Shown here in pieces: positions 1-11,279 of a DNA stretch of 64,000 nt. This stretch comes from Pseudomonas sp. LS-2. GTDB lineage: Bacteria; Pseudomonadota; Gammaproteobacteria; Pseudomonadales; Pseudomonadaceae. Location of the stretch: the NCBI RefSeq assembly GCF_003605735.1, contig NZ_QXTJ01000033.1, forward strand, positions 161,708 to 225,707, read 5' to 3'. The stretch's first letter is position 1; the number at the start of each line of letters is the position of its first letter. The translations under genes were made by a program, and so were the position numbers. The notes under the pieces were generated by a model. The model did no database searches, was not told the DNA's origin, and saw only the letters and a list, made by a program, of their open reading frames with translations.

Positions 1-1496
<1,496 letters not shown>

Positions 1497-1801
1497 GAGA
1501 AGCCTGATTCCTTTTTCTGGTGAAACCTCGTACATCCATCCGGGATGAACGAAGCTCGCCGCCGCCGGCGATTGCCTGGCGACGACTTACGACAAATCAG
1601 CGAGTTATGCCATGGATTTGCGCAGTAAAGAGGGCCGCAATGCGCCCCCTTGGAAACCGCCGGATGTTACCACAATCGCCGTCAGGCACGAAGCCTTTGA
1701 GAACGCCGAAAACGAGCCATTTCGCCAGCAGAGCCCTGAGAAGCGCTTACAGGGCCTGCTAGCGCCTCACGGGACGGGAAGTATTACCGGTGGCCAACGG
1801 A
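1497..1801. other. mtnA-gyrA intergenic region
   Basis: These 305 bases hold no convincing gene. On the minus strand a weak sigma70-like pair can be drawn: TTCGTG (1687-1692) and TAACAT (1664-1669), 17 bases apart. This would give gyrA a long leader. It is a guess from sequence only. I see no clear factor-independent terminator for mtnA. Confidence 0.3.
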
Positions 1802-2878
1802 TCAATGCAGGCGCTTACGGCACATCAACTGAGCCAGTTTGGCGGTGTCGGGACGCTCGACGATGCCCTTTTCGGTCACGATAACGTCGATCAGGTCCGC
1901 GGGCGTCACGTCGAAAACGGGATTGTAGGCATCGACTTGGGCCCCTACCCGCTGGCCGCCGATTTCGAGCAGTTCCTTTGCGTCACGCTCTTCAATCGGA
2001 ATGTCTTCACCGCTGGCCAGGTTCATGTCGATGGTCGAGCTGGGAGCAACGACCATGAAACGCACGCCGTGGTGCATGGCCGCAACCGCCAGGTGATAGG
2101 TCCCGATTTTGTTGGCGACATCCCCGTTGGCAGTGATGCGATCCGCGCCGACGATGACCCAGGTGATGCCTTTGGTCTTCATCAGGTGTGCAGCCGCAGA
2201 GTCTGCGGTCACGGTAACGGGAATGCCTTCATTCACCAGCTCCCAGGCCGTCAGGCGCGACCCTTGCAGCCAGGGACGAGTTTCGTCGGCGTAGACGCGC
2301 TCGATCATGCCTTCTATATGGGCGGCTCGAATCACGCCCAGGGCCGTGCCGAAACCGCCAGTCGCCAGCGCCCCGGCGTTGCAGTGGGTCAGCACCGTCT
2401 GCAGATTGCCCTGATGCTTGCGAATCCACTCCGAACCCAGCTGCGCCATGGTCAGGTTTGCCTCACGATCGCTTAAATGGATCGCGATGGCTTCCGCTTC
2501 CATCACCGCACGCGGGTCTTCATGATCCTTCAGGCGATAGAGCCGCTCGCGCATGCGGTTCAACGCCCAGAACAGATTTACAGCCGTCGGCCGGGCATTG
2601 ACCAGCAGGTCGAAATCTTCTTCCAGCGCCATTTGCCAGTCGTCACCGGCGGCATACCGGTCGTTGACGGCCAGCACCAGGCCGTAGGCCGCAGCGATGC
2701 CAATTGCAGGCGCGCCACGCACTACCATCGAACGAATTGCCTCTGCCACGTCGGCAGCCGAGCGATAGGGGAGCCAGGTTTCCTCGAAGGGCAAAATCCG
2801 CTGATCCAGCAGATACAGCGTGCCTTCCCGCCAATCGATGGCCTTCACTTTCTCCGCAGCCAGTAATCGATCGCGCAT
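1802..2878 (-). CDS. mtnA: S-methyl-5-thioribose-1-phosphate isomerase
   Basis: MtnA converts methylthioribose-1-phosphate to methylthioribulose-1-phosphate in the methionine salvage pathway. The protein is 358 residues, normal for the family, which is related to eIF2B. Visible motifs are RGAPAIG (54-60), the catalytic cysteine C166 in [18 protein letters not shown], and the catalytic aspartate D246 in [11 protein letters not shown]. An in-frame GTG lies 12 bases upstream (2890), but the ATG at 2878 has a GGGGTG element just before it and gives the family length. The deaminase gene divergently placed beside it handles related methylthio-nucleosides, so the pair makes metabolic sense. Confidence 0.95.
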   Translation of the reverse strand: MRDRLLAAEKVKAIDWREGTLYLLDQRILPFEETWLPYRSAADVAEAIRSMVVRGAPAIGIAAAYGLVLAVNDRYAAGDDWQMALEEDFDLLVNARPTAVNLFWALNRMRERLYRLKDHEDPRAVMEAEAIAIHLSDREANLTMAQLGSEWIRKHQGNLQTVLTHCNAGALATGGFGTALGVIRAAHIEGMIERVYADETRPWLQGSRLTAWELVNEGIPVTVTADSAAAHLMKTKGITWVIVGADRITANGDVANKIGTYHLAVAAMHHGVRFMVVAPSSTIDMNLASGEDIPIEERDAKELLEIGGQRVGAQVDAYNPVFDVTPADLIDVIVTEKGIVERPDTAKLAQLMCRKRLH

Positions 2879-2949
2879 TGCACACCCCACATGATGAAAA
2901 TTTGAAAACCTGAGGCACCACCCGCTCTGTCATCGCGGTGACAAAGCCA

Positions 2950-2982
2950 TGGCTATCGCGAGCAAGCTCACTCCTACAGGGC
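2950..2982. repeat. Single REP unit
   Basis: The stretch ggctatcgcgagcaagctca followed by ctcctacagg is one arm of the GCGAGC/GCTCGC-type REP seen as a doublet at 54939-55004. It stands alone between the divergent mtnA and deaminase genes. Confidence 0.6.
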
Positions 2983-3101
2983 TGCATGGGTATGAGTCAA
3001 ATAGCCAGCAGCTGAAAAAGCGGCCGATTATAGCGAGCCGCCTGCCAAGGCGCTCGGGTATACTTCGCCGTCCCCGAAATAAGTCACTGGATGCCTTTCC
3101 C

Positions 3102-4430
3102 ATGCCCGACGCCGCTGCCCCGCTCGACCTTATGCTCCTGCCAGACTGGCTGGTCCCGGTCGAACCGGCGGGCGTGGTTCTTCAGCAACACGGTATCGGC
3201 ATTCGCGATGGCCTGATCGCGTACATCGGCCCGCGGGCAGAAGCGCTGCGGCAGAACGCCAGAGAAGTTCGTGAACTGCCCGGCATGTTGCTCAGCCCCG
3301 GCCTGATCAACGCGCATGGGCACGCGGCGATGACACTGTTCCGCGGCCTGGCCGACGATCTGCCACTGATGAGCTGGCTGCAGGACCATATCTGGCCCGC
3401 CGAAAGCAAATGGGTCGATGAGGATTTCGTTCGCGACGGCACCGATATCGCCATCGCCGAGCAGCTCAAGGGCGGCATCACCTGCTTCTCTGACATGTAT
3501 TTCTTTCCAAAGGTCGCGTGTGAACGCGTTCACAACAGTGGCATTCGGGCACAGATCACCGTCCCGGTGCTGGACTTCCCGATACCCGGTGCCCGCAGCG
3601 CCGACGAGTCATTGCACATCGGGGTGGAGCTGTTCAACGATCTGGCCCATCACGACCGCATCAGGATCGCACTGGGTCCGCACGCGCCGTACACCGTCAG
3701 CGACGACAACCTGGAGAAGATCCGGGTCATCGCCGACGAACTGGATGCGATGATTCACATGCACGTCCATGAAACCGCATTCGAGGTGCACGAGGCCGTG
3801 CAGCAACGTCAGGAGCGCCCGCTCGCCCGCCTGCAACGCCTTGGCCTGCTGGGGCCGCGCTTCCAGGCGGTGCACATGACGCAGATCAGCGATGAAGACC
3901 TGGCGATGCTGGTCGAAAGCAATTCCAGCGTGATTCATTGCCCGGAATCGAACCTGAAGCTGGCCAGCGGTTTTTGCCCGGTCGAGCGACTGTGGCAGGC
4001 CGGGGTCAATGTCGCGATAGGGACCGACGGAGCGGCCAGCAACAACGATCTGGACCTCCTGGGAGAAACCCGCACCGCCGCGCTGCTGGCCAAGGCCGTC
4101 GCCGGTTCCGCCACCGCGCTGGACGCCCACCGCGCCCTGCGCATGGCAACACTCAATGGCGCGCGGGCCATGGGTATCGAAGACCACACCGGCTCCCTCG
4201 AGCTTGGCAAGGCTGCGGACATGGTCGCCTTCGACCTGTCGGGCCTGGCGCAGCAGCCGATCTACGACCCTGTCTCCCAGCTCATTTACGCCAGCGGCCG
4301 CGACTGCGTCAGTCATGTCTGGGTCGCAGGCAAGCCGTTGCTTCTGGACAAGCGTCTGACGCGCATGGACGAAGAAGCACTGACACGAACCGCCAAAGCC
4401 TGGGGCAGCCGCATCGCCGCCAAGGGCTGA
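3102..4430 (+). CDS. TRZ/ATZ-family hydrolase (5-methylthioadenosine / S-adenosylhomocysteine deaminase)
   Basis: This is a metal-dependent amidohydrolase of 442 residues, probably deaminating methylthioadenosine or S-adenosylhomocysteine. The signature residues are in order: H72-x-H74 ([12 protein letters not shown]), the IHMHVHE cluster at 218-224, HCPESN (279-284) and the metal Asp D309 in [16 protein letters not shown]. The chosen start is the ATG at 3102 ([12 protein letters not shown]); an upstream extension to 2949 would run through the REP unit and is not protein-like. It lies 70 bases before ubiG. The same order (mtnA, deaminase, ubiG, mupP, SDR) is known in P. aeruginosa. Which nucleoside is preferred cannot be read from sequence. 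Confidence 0.85.
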   Translation: MPDAAAPLDLMLLPDWLVPVEPAGVVLQQHGIGIRDGLIAYIGPRAEALRQNAREVRELPGMLLSPGLINAHGHAAMTLFRGLADDLPLMSWLQDHIWPAESKWVDEDFVRDGTDIAIAEQLKGGITCFSDMYFFPKVACERVHNSGIRAQITVPVLDFPIPGARSADESLHIGVELFNDLAHHDRIRIALGPHAPYTVSDDNLEKIRVIADELDAMIHMHVHETAFEVHEAVQQRQERPLARLQRLGLLGPRFQAVHMTQISDEDLAMLVESNSSVIHCPESNLKLASGFCPVERLWQAGVNVAIGTDGAASNNDLDLLGETRTAALLAKAVAGSATALDAHRALRMATLNGARAMGIEDHTGSLELGKAADMVAFDLSGLAQQPIYDPVSQLIYASGRDCVSHVWVAGKPLLLDKRLTRMDEEALTRTAKAWGSRIAAKG

Positions 4431-4500
4431 ATCTTTTTTGCGTCGCCATGGCGAACTGCCGTGGCCGAATACCGAATTTCAAGTTTGAGAGGGATCACAC

Positions 4501-5199
4501 ATGAGCAACGTCGACCACGCCGAAATCGCCAAATTTGAAGCCCTGGCTCACCGCTGGTGGGACCGCAACAGCGAATTCAAACCGCTGCACGACATCAACC
4601 CGCTGCGGGTGAACTGGATCGACGAGCGCGTCAGCCTGGCAGGCAAGAAAGTCCTGGACGTCGGCTGCGGCGGCGGCATCCTGAGCGAAGCGATGGCTCT
4701 GCGCGGCGCCACGGTTACCGGCATCGACATGGGCGAGGCGCCGTTGGCGGTCGCGCAGCTGCACCAGCTGGAGTCCGGCGTCAGCGTCGAATACCGCCAG
4801 ATCACCGCCGAAGCCCTGGCCGAAGAGATGCCCGAGCAGTTCGACGTGGTGACCTGCCTCGAGATGCTGGAGCACGTGCCCGATCCTTCGTCGGTCATTC
4901 GCGCCTGCTACAAGATGGTCAAGCCGGGCGGTCAGGTGTTCTTCTCCACCATCAACCGCAATCCGAAGGCTTACCTGTTCGCGATCATCGGCGCCGAATA
5001 CATCATGAACCTGCTGCCGCGGGGCACCCACGACTTCAAGAAATTCATCCGCCCTTCCGAGCTGGGCGCCTGGAGCCGCAATGCCGGTCTCGAGGTCAAG
5101 GACATCATCGGCCTGACCTACAACCCCCTGACCAAGCATTACAAGCTGGCCAGCGACGTCGACGTCAACTACATGATCCAGACGCTGCGGGGGGCCTGA
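4501..5199 (+). CDS. ubiG: Ubiquinone biosynthesis O-methyltransferase
   Basis: UbiG is the SAM-dependent O-methyltransferase that acts twice in ubiquinone synthesis. The 232-residue protein has the class I SAM motif VLDVGCGGG (51-59), an acidic strand ending GIDMGEAP, and the family motif [15 protein letters not shown] good ribosome site (GAGAGGGA) precedes the ATG. The stop is followed after 3 bases by mupP, so the two are almost certainly co-transcribed. Length and motifs match UbiG along the whole protein. Confidence 0.95.
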   Translation: MSNVDHAEIAKFEALAHRWWDRNSEFKPLHDINPLRVNWIDERVSLAGKKVLDVGCGGGILSEAMALRGATVTGIDMGEAPLAVAQLHQLESGVSVEYRQITAEALAEEMPEQFDVVTCLEMLEHVPDPSSVIRACYKMVKPGGQVFFSTINRNPKAYLFAIIGAEYIMNLLPRGTHDFKKFIRPSELGAWSRNAGLEVKDIIGLTYNPLTKHYKLASDVDVNYMIQTLRGA

Positions 5200-5202
5200 T
5201 CC

Positions 5203-5874
5203 ATGCGTTTGAGAGCAGTTCTATTCGACATGGACGGCACCCTGCTCGACACCGCGCCGGACTTCATCGCCATTTGTCAGGCCATGCTCGCCGAGCGCGG
5301 CTTTGCGCCGGTGGCGGACAAGCTGATACGCGACGAAATCTCTGGCGGCGCCAAGGCGATGGTTTCAGCGGCCTTCGCCCTTTCGCCCAACGAACCGGAA
5401 TTCGAGGCGCTGCGCCTTGAGTTTCTGGAACGCTATCAGAAGGACTGCGCCGTCTACAGCAAGCTGTTCGACGGCATGGCGGAGCTTCTGGCAGACATCG
5501 AGAAGGCAAAGCTGATCTGGGGCGTGGTGACCAACAAGCCAGTGCGTTATGCCCAGCCGATCATGGAGCAACTGGGCCTGGCGGAACGCTCGGCGGTGCT
5601 GATCTGCCCGGACCATGTGACCAAAAGCAAACCGGATCCAGAGCCGCTGCTGCTGGCGTGCAAGATGCTCGACCTGGACCCGGCCAGCGTGCTGTTCGTC
5701 GGCGACGATCTGCGGGACATCGAGTCGGGACGCGATGCCGGTACCCGAACGGCCGCCGTGCGCTATGGCTATATTCATCCCCACGACAACCCGAACCATT
5801 GGGGTGCCGATGTGGTGGTGGATCACCCGCTGGAGTTGCGCAAGGTGCTCGACAACGCGCTTTGTGGTTGCTGA
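5203..5874 (+). CDS. mupP: N-acetylmuramic acid 6-phosphate phosphatase (HAD family)
   Basis: This 223-residue HAD-superfamily phosphatase has motif [11 protein letters not shown] (D9 and D11), motif II VVTNKP, the lysine motif KSKPDP and motif [14 protein letters not shown]. Such genes are often annotated as phosphoglycolate phosphatase (gph). In Pseudomonas the copy directly after ubiG is MupP, which removes phosphate from MurNAc-6-P in the AmgK-MurU cell-wall recycling route and so affects fosfomycin and beta-lactam tolerance. The assignment rests on that position (3 bases after ubiG) plus family membership. Confidence 0.85.
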   Translation: MRLRAVLFDMDGTLLDTAPDFIAICQAMLAERGFAPVADKLIRDEISGGAKAMVSAAFALSPNEPEFEALRLEFLERYQKDCAVYSKLFDGMAELLADIEKAKLIWGVVTNKPVRYAQPIMEQLGLAERSAVLICPDHVTKSKPDPEPLLLACKMLDLDPASVLFVGDDLRDIESGRDAGTRTAAVRYGYIHPHDNPNHWGADVVVDHPLELRKVLDNALCGC

Positions 5875-5894
5875 TCACGCGGACAGACATTGAT

Positions 5895-5925
5895 GATCGT
5901 GCCCACGCAGAGCGTGGGCACGATC
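5895..5925. repeat. Perfect 14-bp inverted repeat
   Basis: The arms gatcgtgcccacgc (5895-5908) and gcgtgggcacgatc (5912-5925) are exact reverse complements around a 3-base loop. A near copy sits at 43774-43808. It lies between mupP and the next gene. There is no T-run, so it is better read as a dispersed palindrome than as a terminator. Confidence 0.75.
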
Positions 5926-5964
5926 AACTGATCGGCGCTGCTGATCTATTTTGACGAGGCCCCC

Positions 5965-6711
5965 ATGTTCAATTATTCCGCTCGCCCCGAACTGCTCAAG
6001 GACCGTGTCATTCTGGTCACTGGTGCAGGACGCGGCATTGGTGCCGCCGCCGCCAGGACCTACGCCGCGCACGGCGCAACGGTCCTGCTGTTGGGCAAGA
6101 CAGAGGCGAACCTCACCGCCCTCTATGACGAACTCGAAGCAGCGGGTCATCCACAACCGGTGGTGATCCCCTTCAACCTGGAAACCGCCCTGCCCCATCA
6201 GTACGACGAACTGGCGGCGATGATCGAGGCTGAGTTCGGTCGTCTCGATGGCCTGCTGCACAATGCCTCGATCATCGGCCCGCGTACGCCGATCGAGCAG
6301 CTGTCTGGCGAGCACTTCATGCGCGTGATGCACATCAACGTCAACGCGACGTTCATGCTAACCGCGGCTCTGTTGCCACTGCTCAAGTTATCGCAGGATG
6401 CCTCGGTGGTGTTCACCTCCAGCAGCGTCGGCCGCAAGGGCCGGGCTTACTGGGGCGCCTACGGGGTGTCCAAATTCGCCACCGAAGGCTTGATGCAGAC
6501 ACTGGCTGACGAGGTCGAAGGCGTGGCGCCGGTGCGCGCCAACAGCATCAACCCCGGCGCCACCCGCACCGACATGCGCGCCCAGGCGTACCCGGCGGAA
6601 AACCCGCTGAACAATCCGACGCCGGAAGAGATCATGCCGGTGTACCTGTACCTGATGGGCCCCGACAGTGCAGGCATCAACGGCCAGGCATTCGACGCAC
6701 AAAAGAAATAA
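5965..6711 (+). CDS. YciK-like short-chain dehydrogenase/reductase
   Basis: A classical SDR oxidoreductase of 248 residues. The cofactor motif is TGAGRGIG (19-26), catalytic serines lie at 152-154 (FTSSSVG), and the YxxxK pair is Y166/K170 (AYGVSK). The N-terminus (MFNYSARPELLKDRVILVTG) and length fit the YciK group, whose substrate is unknown. It follows ubiG-mupP on the same strand after 90 bases containing a palindrome, so it may be partly uncoupled from them. Confidence 0.85.
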   Translation: MFNYSARPELLKDRVILVTGAGRGIGAAAARTYAAHGATVLLLGKTEANLTALYDELEAAGHPQPVVIPFNLETALPHQYDELAAMIEAEFGRLDGLLHNASIIGPRTPIEQLSGEHFMRVMHINVNATFMLTAALLPLLKLSQDASVVFTSSSVGRKGRAYWGAYGVSKFATEGLMQTLADEVEGVAPVRANSINPGATRTDMRAQAYPAENPLNNPTPEEIMPVYLYLMGPDSAGINGQAFDAQKK

Positions 6712-7048
6712 GCAAATTTCGCACTTCCCCTGTAGCAGTCCGGCTTGCCGGCGGCAGCGATGTTGAAAAAGCCACCGCCGGCAAGCCGGACTGCTACAGA
6801 CGATTTCCCATCAATGCGGCTCAACGGCCACCACGCCTTTCGTCTTCTCGGCGGTTTTCCGTCGCCTCTTTGTAGTCACTTGGCCAGTAAGTCGCTACGT
6901 TAGCCAATCCCAAGGCGCCGACGCTCACCCTGTCGCTACCTTTCAACGCTAACCACCTGATTTCTATAGCGATTCTGTATGACGACCGAATTGGCATGAC
7001 TTTCGCTCTATCGACATCAAGCCCGATGAGAGGCGCAGGAGCGAAAAC
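6712..7048. other. Intergenic region with REP doublet and probable promoter for the GGDEF gene
   Basis: This gap of 337 bases has the REP doublet at 6731-6798 and then about 250 bases without an open frame that looks real. The last part (around 6955-7040) is A+T-richer and is the likely promoter region for the GGDEF gene. A GAGAGGCGCAGGAGCG stretch supplies its ribosome site. Confidence 0.5.
6731..6798. repeat. REP doublet (REPIN), GTAGCAGTCCGG type
   Basis: Two inverted arms, TGTAGCAGTCCGGCTTGCCG on the left and its complement ending GGACTGCTACA on the right, flank a short spacer. Each arm also contains its own small palindrome (CCGGC...GCCGG). Related doublets lie at 18441-18508, 21519-21584, 33005-33087 (damaged) and 52537-52604. 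Confidence 0.9.
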
Positions 7049-7975
7049 ATGAGTTTTCCAACAAGAACCAACGCCATTGATTTTGACAGCGCCAGGCTAC
7101 AGCGTCTCGGGTTGGTACCTGCGCACAGTGCTGCACTGCAGCCTCTGGACTACGAGCAGTTACAACGCCGGCTTGGGATGCTGTTGCAGACCAGCCTTGA
7201 GGCGGACAAGATCCTGGCGATGTTTTTCAGCAGCGTGCAGCAGTTCATCACGCTACACGCCTTGACCTACAAGCATCTTGGCACCGATTTGCGTGTGGAG
7301 TTCGGTGAACGGGCTCGGCATAACGCCAGTTATTGCATGACCCATGAAGGCGAACAGATGGGTGAACTGGTGTTCCAGCGCGACAAGCGCTTCACCGAGC
7401 AAGAGCTGTCCCAGCTCGAGTCGCTGCTGGCGAATCTGCTGTTTCCCCTTCGCAATGCCCTGCTTTATCGCAATGCGAGCCTGAGCGCGCTGCGCGATCC
7501 TCTGACCGGTGCGGGGAATCGAATCGCCATGGAGCAGTCGCTGACACGAGAGGCTGAAATTGCCCGACGCCAGCAGCAACCGCTTTCGGTGCTGATGCTG
7601 GATATCGATCATTTCAAAGAGATCAACGACACCCACGGCCATGCCACGGGCGATGAAGTGCTGCGGGCGGTGGCGGACGCGATCAAGGATCGTCTGCGCA
7701 ACATCGACCAGGTCTTCAGATTCGGTGGGGAGGAGTTTTTGATCGTGCTGACCAATACCGGTCGTGAGTCAGCCGCGCTGGTAGGCGAACGCCTGCGCAA
7801 CGCGGCACTGCAACTCACTTATCCGGTCGACGGTCGGCCAGTGGAACTGACGGTCAGCCTGGGCTGCTCGACGCTGCTGCCGGGAGAATCCCCCGACAGC
7901 CTGGTGCGCCGTGCCGATACGGCCCTGTACGCCGCCAAGCGCCAGGGCCGCAATCGCCTGGAAATGGCCGGCTGA
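7049..7975 (+). CDS. GGDEF diguanylate cyclase
   Basis: A 308-residue protein ending in a GGDEF domain that should make cyclic di-GMP. The active-site motif is GGEEF (226-230). The inhibitory site RxxD is RNID (217-220), exactly five residues before it, so product feedback inhibition is expected. MLDIDHFKEINDTHGHATGDE (from 183) is the usual metal and substrate region. Residues 1-145 show no membrane segment and no domain I can name with confidence; the region may be a small GAF-like sensor. The C-terminus ends 4 bases before the convergent undA gene. Confidence 0.9.
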   Translation: MSFPTRTNAIDFDSARLQRLGLVPAHSAALQPLDYEQLQRRLGMLLQTSLEADKILAMFFSSVQQFITLHALTYKHLGTDLRVEFGERARHNASYCMTHEGEQMGELVFQRDKRFTEQELSQLESLLANLLFPLRNALLYRNASLSALRDPLTGAGNRIAMEQSLTREAEIARRQQQPLSVLMLDIDHFKEINDTHGHATGDEVLRAVADAIKDRLRNIDQVFRFGGEEFLIVLTNTGRESAALVGERLRNAALQLTYPVDGRPVELTVSLGCSTLLPGESPDSLVRRADTALYAAKRQGRNRLEMAG

Positions 7976-7979
7976 GACC

Positions 7980-8777
7980 TCAGGCGCGAACCGCGAAGCG
8001 ACGCTCGCGCATTGGTGCGTTCGCTTCTTGAGGCCGCTCCAGAACCATACAACGTTCCAGAAACAGGTACATGTACTCGTAACTCTTGCAGATCGCCATC
8101 CGCAGATCAGCCTGCAATTGCTCGCTGGGGTTGTTGCCCGCCAGGGTGCAAATGATCTCCAGGGCTTCCCAGGGGTGGGAGTCATCGTACTGCGCGTGCA
8201 TCTTGAGCCACTTCATGGCGCGCTTGCGCAGGTCCGGCGGGAACATATCTGCGTACGTCTCTTGCGAGCATACGACAGCAGACCATTCGCCGGTCGCCCC
8301 TTCAATGGCGTAGTTGGTGGCTGCGATCGCGACGACCAGAGGCTCCGACGAACAACTGTGCCAGCACCAGTGATTGAGTGCGTGCAACTCTGACGGAACC
8401 CGCTGCGCTTGCAGGTCTTCCAACGTGACCCCGTGGGCCGCGCTCCAGTTTACCCAGTAATCGGCATGATTGAGTTCAACCCGAATATTGCGCATCAGCC
8501 AGCGACGCGCCATGTCTTCGCCCGGGTGACGGGCAAAACGGGTCTTGGTCAGGTTATGCGCCATGTAGACCGCAAATTGTTCAACGACGGGCCATCCACC
8601 AATCAAGTACTGGCGCATGGTTTTCGAACTGAGCCGCCCATCTCTCATACGTTGATAAAGTTCATGCCCTACCACGCGTGCCTTGGCCTCACTGCAATCC
8701 TGAATCAATTGCTGAGCCCAAGCGGGGTAACTGCTGGCATCCATCAGCGGACCGGTTCTAATGAACATATCGATCAC
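7980..8777 (-). CDS. undA: Medium-chain fatty-acid decarboxylase making 1-undecene
   Basis: UndA is a non-haem diiron oxidase that converts lauric acid to the volatile 1-undecene. Recognition is by close likeness to Pseudomonas UndA across the protein (SYPAWAQQLIQDCSE, MRQYLIGGWPVVEQF, RNIRVELNHADYW). I chose the GTG at 8777: it has an ideal AAGGAG seven bases upstream and gives the UndA-like N-terminus MIDMFIRTGPLM (265 residues). With this start the metal-ligand pattern is E101, H104, E159, H194, D198 and H201, matching the haem-oxygenase-like diiron oxidase layout. Such genes are often mis-labelled TenA regulators. It lies 36 bases after the rbdA-like gene on the same strand, so co-transcription is likely. 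Confidence 0.9.
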   Translation of the reverse strand: MIDMFIRTGPLMDASSYPAWAQQLIQDCSEAKARVVGHELYQRMRDGRLSSKTMRQYLIGGWPVVEQFAVYMAHNLTKTRFARHPGEDMARRWLMRNIRVELNHADYWVNWSAAHGVTLEDLQAQRVPSELHALNHWCWHSCSSEPLVVAIAATNYAIEGATGEWSAVVCSQETYADMFPPDLRKRAMKWLKMHAQYDDSHPWEALEIICTLAGNNPSEQLQADLRMAICKSYEYMYLFLERCMVLERPQEANAPMRERRFAVRA

Positions 8778-8813
8778 TGTGTAGCTCCTTATGTTGTGTT
8801 GCATCGGGGTCGT

Positions 8814-11279
8814 TCAGCGAAAAGTCCCGGGTGCGCTGAACAACATTGGGGTCTGCCTCGCGGGCCGTGCGTGCAGACATTCACAGGTGAATAATTGCGG
8901 TCGCTCGATAACGTACCCCTGAGCGTAGTCCACACCGATTTCCAATAACGCCTGCTCTATCTGGGGGCTTTCGACGAACTCAGCGATCGTCTGTTTGCCC
9001 ATCACGTGCCCGATATGGTTAATCACTTCCACCATCGCCCGGTTGACCGGGTCGTCGAGCATGTCTTTTACGAAACTGCCATCGATCTTCAAGAAATCCA
9101 CAGGCAAATGCTTCAAGTAAGCGAATGACGACATGCCTGCACAGAAGTCATCCAGTGAAAAACGGCATCCCAGACTTTTGAGTTCGTTAATGAACCGAAT
9201 AGCACTGCCCAAATTGGCGATCGCACTGGTTTCGGTGATTTCAAAACAGATAAGTTCAGGAGGTATTGCGTAGATCTGGAACTGCTGTCGCAAATATTCA
9301 AGAAAAGCGTCGTCACCTATGCTCGTGCCGGACAGGTTGATGGCGCACACCGCCAGAGGCCCCGAACGATGATTGTCGTGGAGGCAATCGGCGATGATCT
9401 TGAATACGTTCTGCACCACCCAGCGATCCAGGGTGGTCATCATCCCGTAGCGCTCGGCGGCGGGAATGAAACTGTCAGGAAGGATCATGCGGCCGGATTC
9501 ATCACGCAGGCGCAGCAGGATTTCCACATGACCGTTACTGTGCCCGGCGTCGCGGCTGAGCGCGGCAATTTCCTGGGAGTACAAACAGAAGCGGTTATCT
9601 TCCAGCGCCATGTGCAGGCGTTGAATCCAGGCCATTTCGCCAAAGCGCGTGGACAGCTCGGAATCGTCATCGTGGTAGACCTGAACCCGGTTGCGGCCTT
9701 TTTCCTTGGCCATGTAGCAGGCCATGTCGGCGGCACGCAACGATGTTTCCAGTGTCGCGGGCATATCGGAAATGTGCACCAGACCCACACTGATCGTGGT
9801 CACGAAAGGCCGGCCCTTCCAGACAAAATGCAGGCTCTCCACGGTCTGGCGCAGGCCTTCGGCAATCCTTTCCGCCGACTCCGGCGAGCAGTGTTCGAGC
9901 AGAATGCCGAACTCGTCCCCACCCAGTCGCGCCAGGGTATCGCCCTCGCGTATGCCCTGCTGCAGCAGTGCGCAAATGTGCCGCAGCAATTCGTCACCCG
10001 CCGCATGGCCGCTGGTGTCGTTGACCAGCTTGAACTGGTCCAGATCGAGGAACATCACCGCATGACGACCCGGCTTCTGCGCCAGCCCGTTCAGTGCTAG
10101 TTCCAGCCGGTATTCGAACTCTCGGCGGTTGGCCAGGCCCGTCAGTGCGTCGTGAGTCGCCTGCCAGGACAGGTTGGCAATGTATTGCCGTTCCTGCGTC
10201 ATGTCATGCAGCACCAGCACCGCGCCGCTGACTTTGCCCTCGGTACGGATCGGTGAGCCCACCAACGCAACCGACACCGTGCTGCCGTCCAGCCGTTGAA
10301 TCAGTTTGGAGTTTTCGCTGCCTCCACCCAACTTGCCGCCGAGGATATGCTCGATCAGGGTCGAACTGTCCTTTTGGTCATTCTCGTCGAGCAGATTGAA
10401 CAGCGCCGCCAGCGGTAAACCGGATGCCTGCTCGTTCTTCCAATGGGTCATCTGCTCGGCAGCGGGGTTCATGTAGGCGATCGAGCCGTCGACATCGGTG
10501 GTGATCACCCCGTCACCAATGGACTCCAGCGTGATCTGCGCCCGCTCTTTCTCCATCTGCAGGGCGGTGGCGAAAGCGTGGCGTTGCTCCAGCAATTTAT
10601 GCGTACGCAGCAGCGCCAGAATGATCAGAAACACCGCAGTGGCAAGATTGACCACCAGCAGGATCCGCAAGATCACCCGCGACCCTTCGCCCAACGCGTC
10701 GCTGAAAGCCATGGCGGCTGGCGTGACGCCCTCGTTGATCGCGTTGATCCGCTGCCGCCAGGCGAGAACATCGCCGTTGGTGGCGCTGCCTTCGAGGATG
10801 CGCGCGTGCATTTCCCGGGCGACTTCGTCGAGCTGGACCAGGTAGTTGTCACCGATCTTCCACAGATCGATGGCCTTCTCCAGGTAGCTGAAATGCCGAA
10901 AGTTGAGATAGAGCCAGATGATGCCCTGTGCATCGTCGGGATGGTTACCACCCTGCAGAATGCCTGCAGTGGCGCGTGCGATGTCGGGAACCGGTTGGTC
11001 CATTGCCACACGCAGGTCGTGCCCACCCTGGGGGATGGCGATGGCCTGCTGGTACTTCATGTAATTGATCTCATCGCGACCGTTGGCGTAGAGATTCAAA
11101 TAATAGATCGCGTCCTTCTGCCCTTTGGACCAGAGGCTCTCTCCGCCGACATAGCTGCGCACGGCCGACATCATGTACAGGCTGCCGCAACCCAGCAGCG
11201 CCTGTAACAGAACCACGGCGATAAATGGCCAGACGATGCCCAGAAGACGGGGCTTCTCGAGGATCCGCTTTTGCTTCAT
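8814..11279 (-). CDS. rbdA: RbdA-like membrane protein: sensor-PAS-GGDEF-EAL
   Basis: An 821-residue inner-membrane c-di-GMP protein. Transmembrane helices lie at about 12-40 and 203-224, with a roughly 160-residue helical periplasmic sensor between them. Then come a PAS domain (about 245-365), GGDEF (GGDEF at 453-457, I-site REGD at 444-447) and EAL (about 560-800). EAL catalytic positions look kept: E586, N648, E680, DD 710-711, K731, E767 and QG 787-788. The signature reads EIL rather than EAL and loop 6 reads DDFCAG. Length, two membrane helices, domain order and the neighbours (undA, ABC exporter, trhO, bolA, fumC) match P. aeruginosa RbdA, a phosphodiesterase promoting biofilm dispersal. 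An AAAGGGA ribosome site precedes the ATG. Confidence 0.85.
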   Translation of the reverse strand: MKQKRILEKPRLLGIVWPFIAVVLLQALLGCGSLYMMSAVRSYVGGESLWSKGQKDAIYYLNLYANGRDEINYMKYQQAIAIPQGGHDLRVAMDQPVPDIARATAGILQGGNHPDDAQGIIWLYLNFRHFSYLEKAIDLWKIGDNYLVQLDEVAREMHARILEGSATNGDVLAWRQRINAINEGVTPAAMAFSDALGEGSRVILRILLVVNLATAVFLIILALLRTHKLLEQRHAFATALQMEKERAQITLESIGDGVITTDVDGSIAYMNPAAEQMTHWKNEQASGLPLAALFNLLDENDQKDSSTLIEHILGGKLGGGSENSKLIQRLDGSTVSVALVGSPIRTEGKVSGAVLVLHDMTQERQYIANLSWQATHDALTGLANRREFEYRLELALNGLAQKPGRHAVMFLDLDQFKLVNDTSGHAAGDELLRHICALLQQGIREGDTLARLGGDEFGILLEHCSPESAERIAEGLRQTVESLHFVWKGRPFVTTISVGLVHISDMPATLETSLRAADMACYMAKEKGRNRVQVYHDDDSELSTRFGEMAWIQRLHMALEDNRFCLYSQEIAALSRDAGHSNGHVEILLRLRDESGRMILPDSFIPAAERYGMMTTLDRWVVQNVFKIIADCLHDNHRSGPLAVCAINLSGTSIGDDAFLEYLRQQFQIYAIPPELICFEITETSAIANLGSAIRFINELKSLGCRFSLDDFCAGMSSFAYLKHLPVDFLKIDGSFVKDMLDDPVNRAMVEVINHIGHVMGKQTIAEFVESPQIEQALLEIGVDYAQGYVIERPQLFTCECLHARPARQTPMLFSAPGTFR

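Noticed and set aside
6731..6798. Possible CRISPR-type repeats
   Set aside because: The repeats occur as inverted doublets at scattered sites, not as direct repeats with regular spacers.
7980..8777. TenA-type thiaminase or transcription regulator
   Set aside because: Such labels are common for this fold, but the sequence closely follows UndA and carries diiron ligands.
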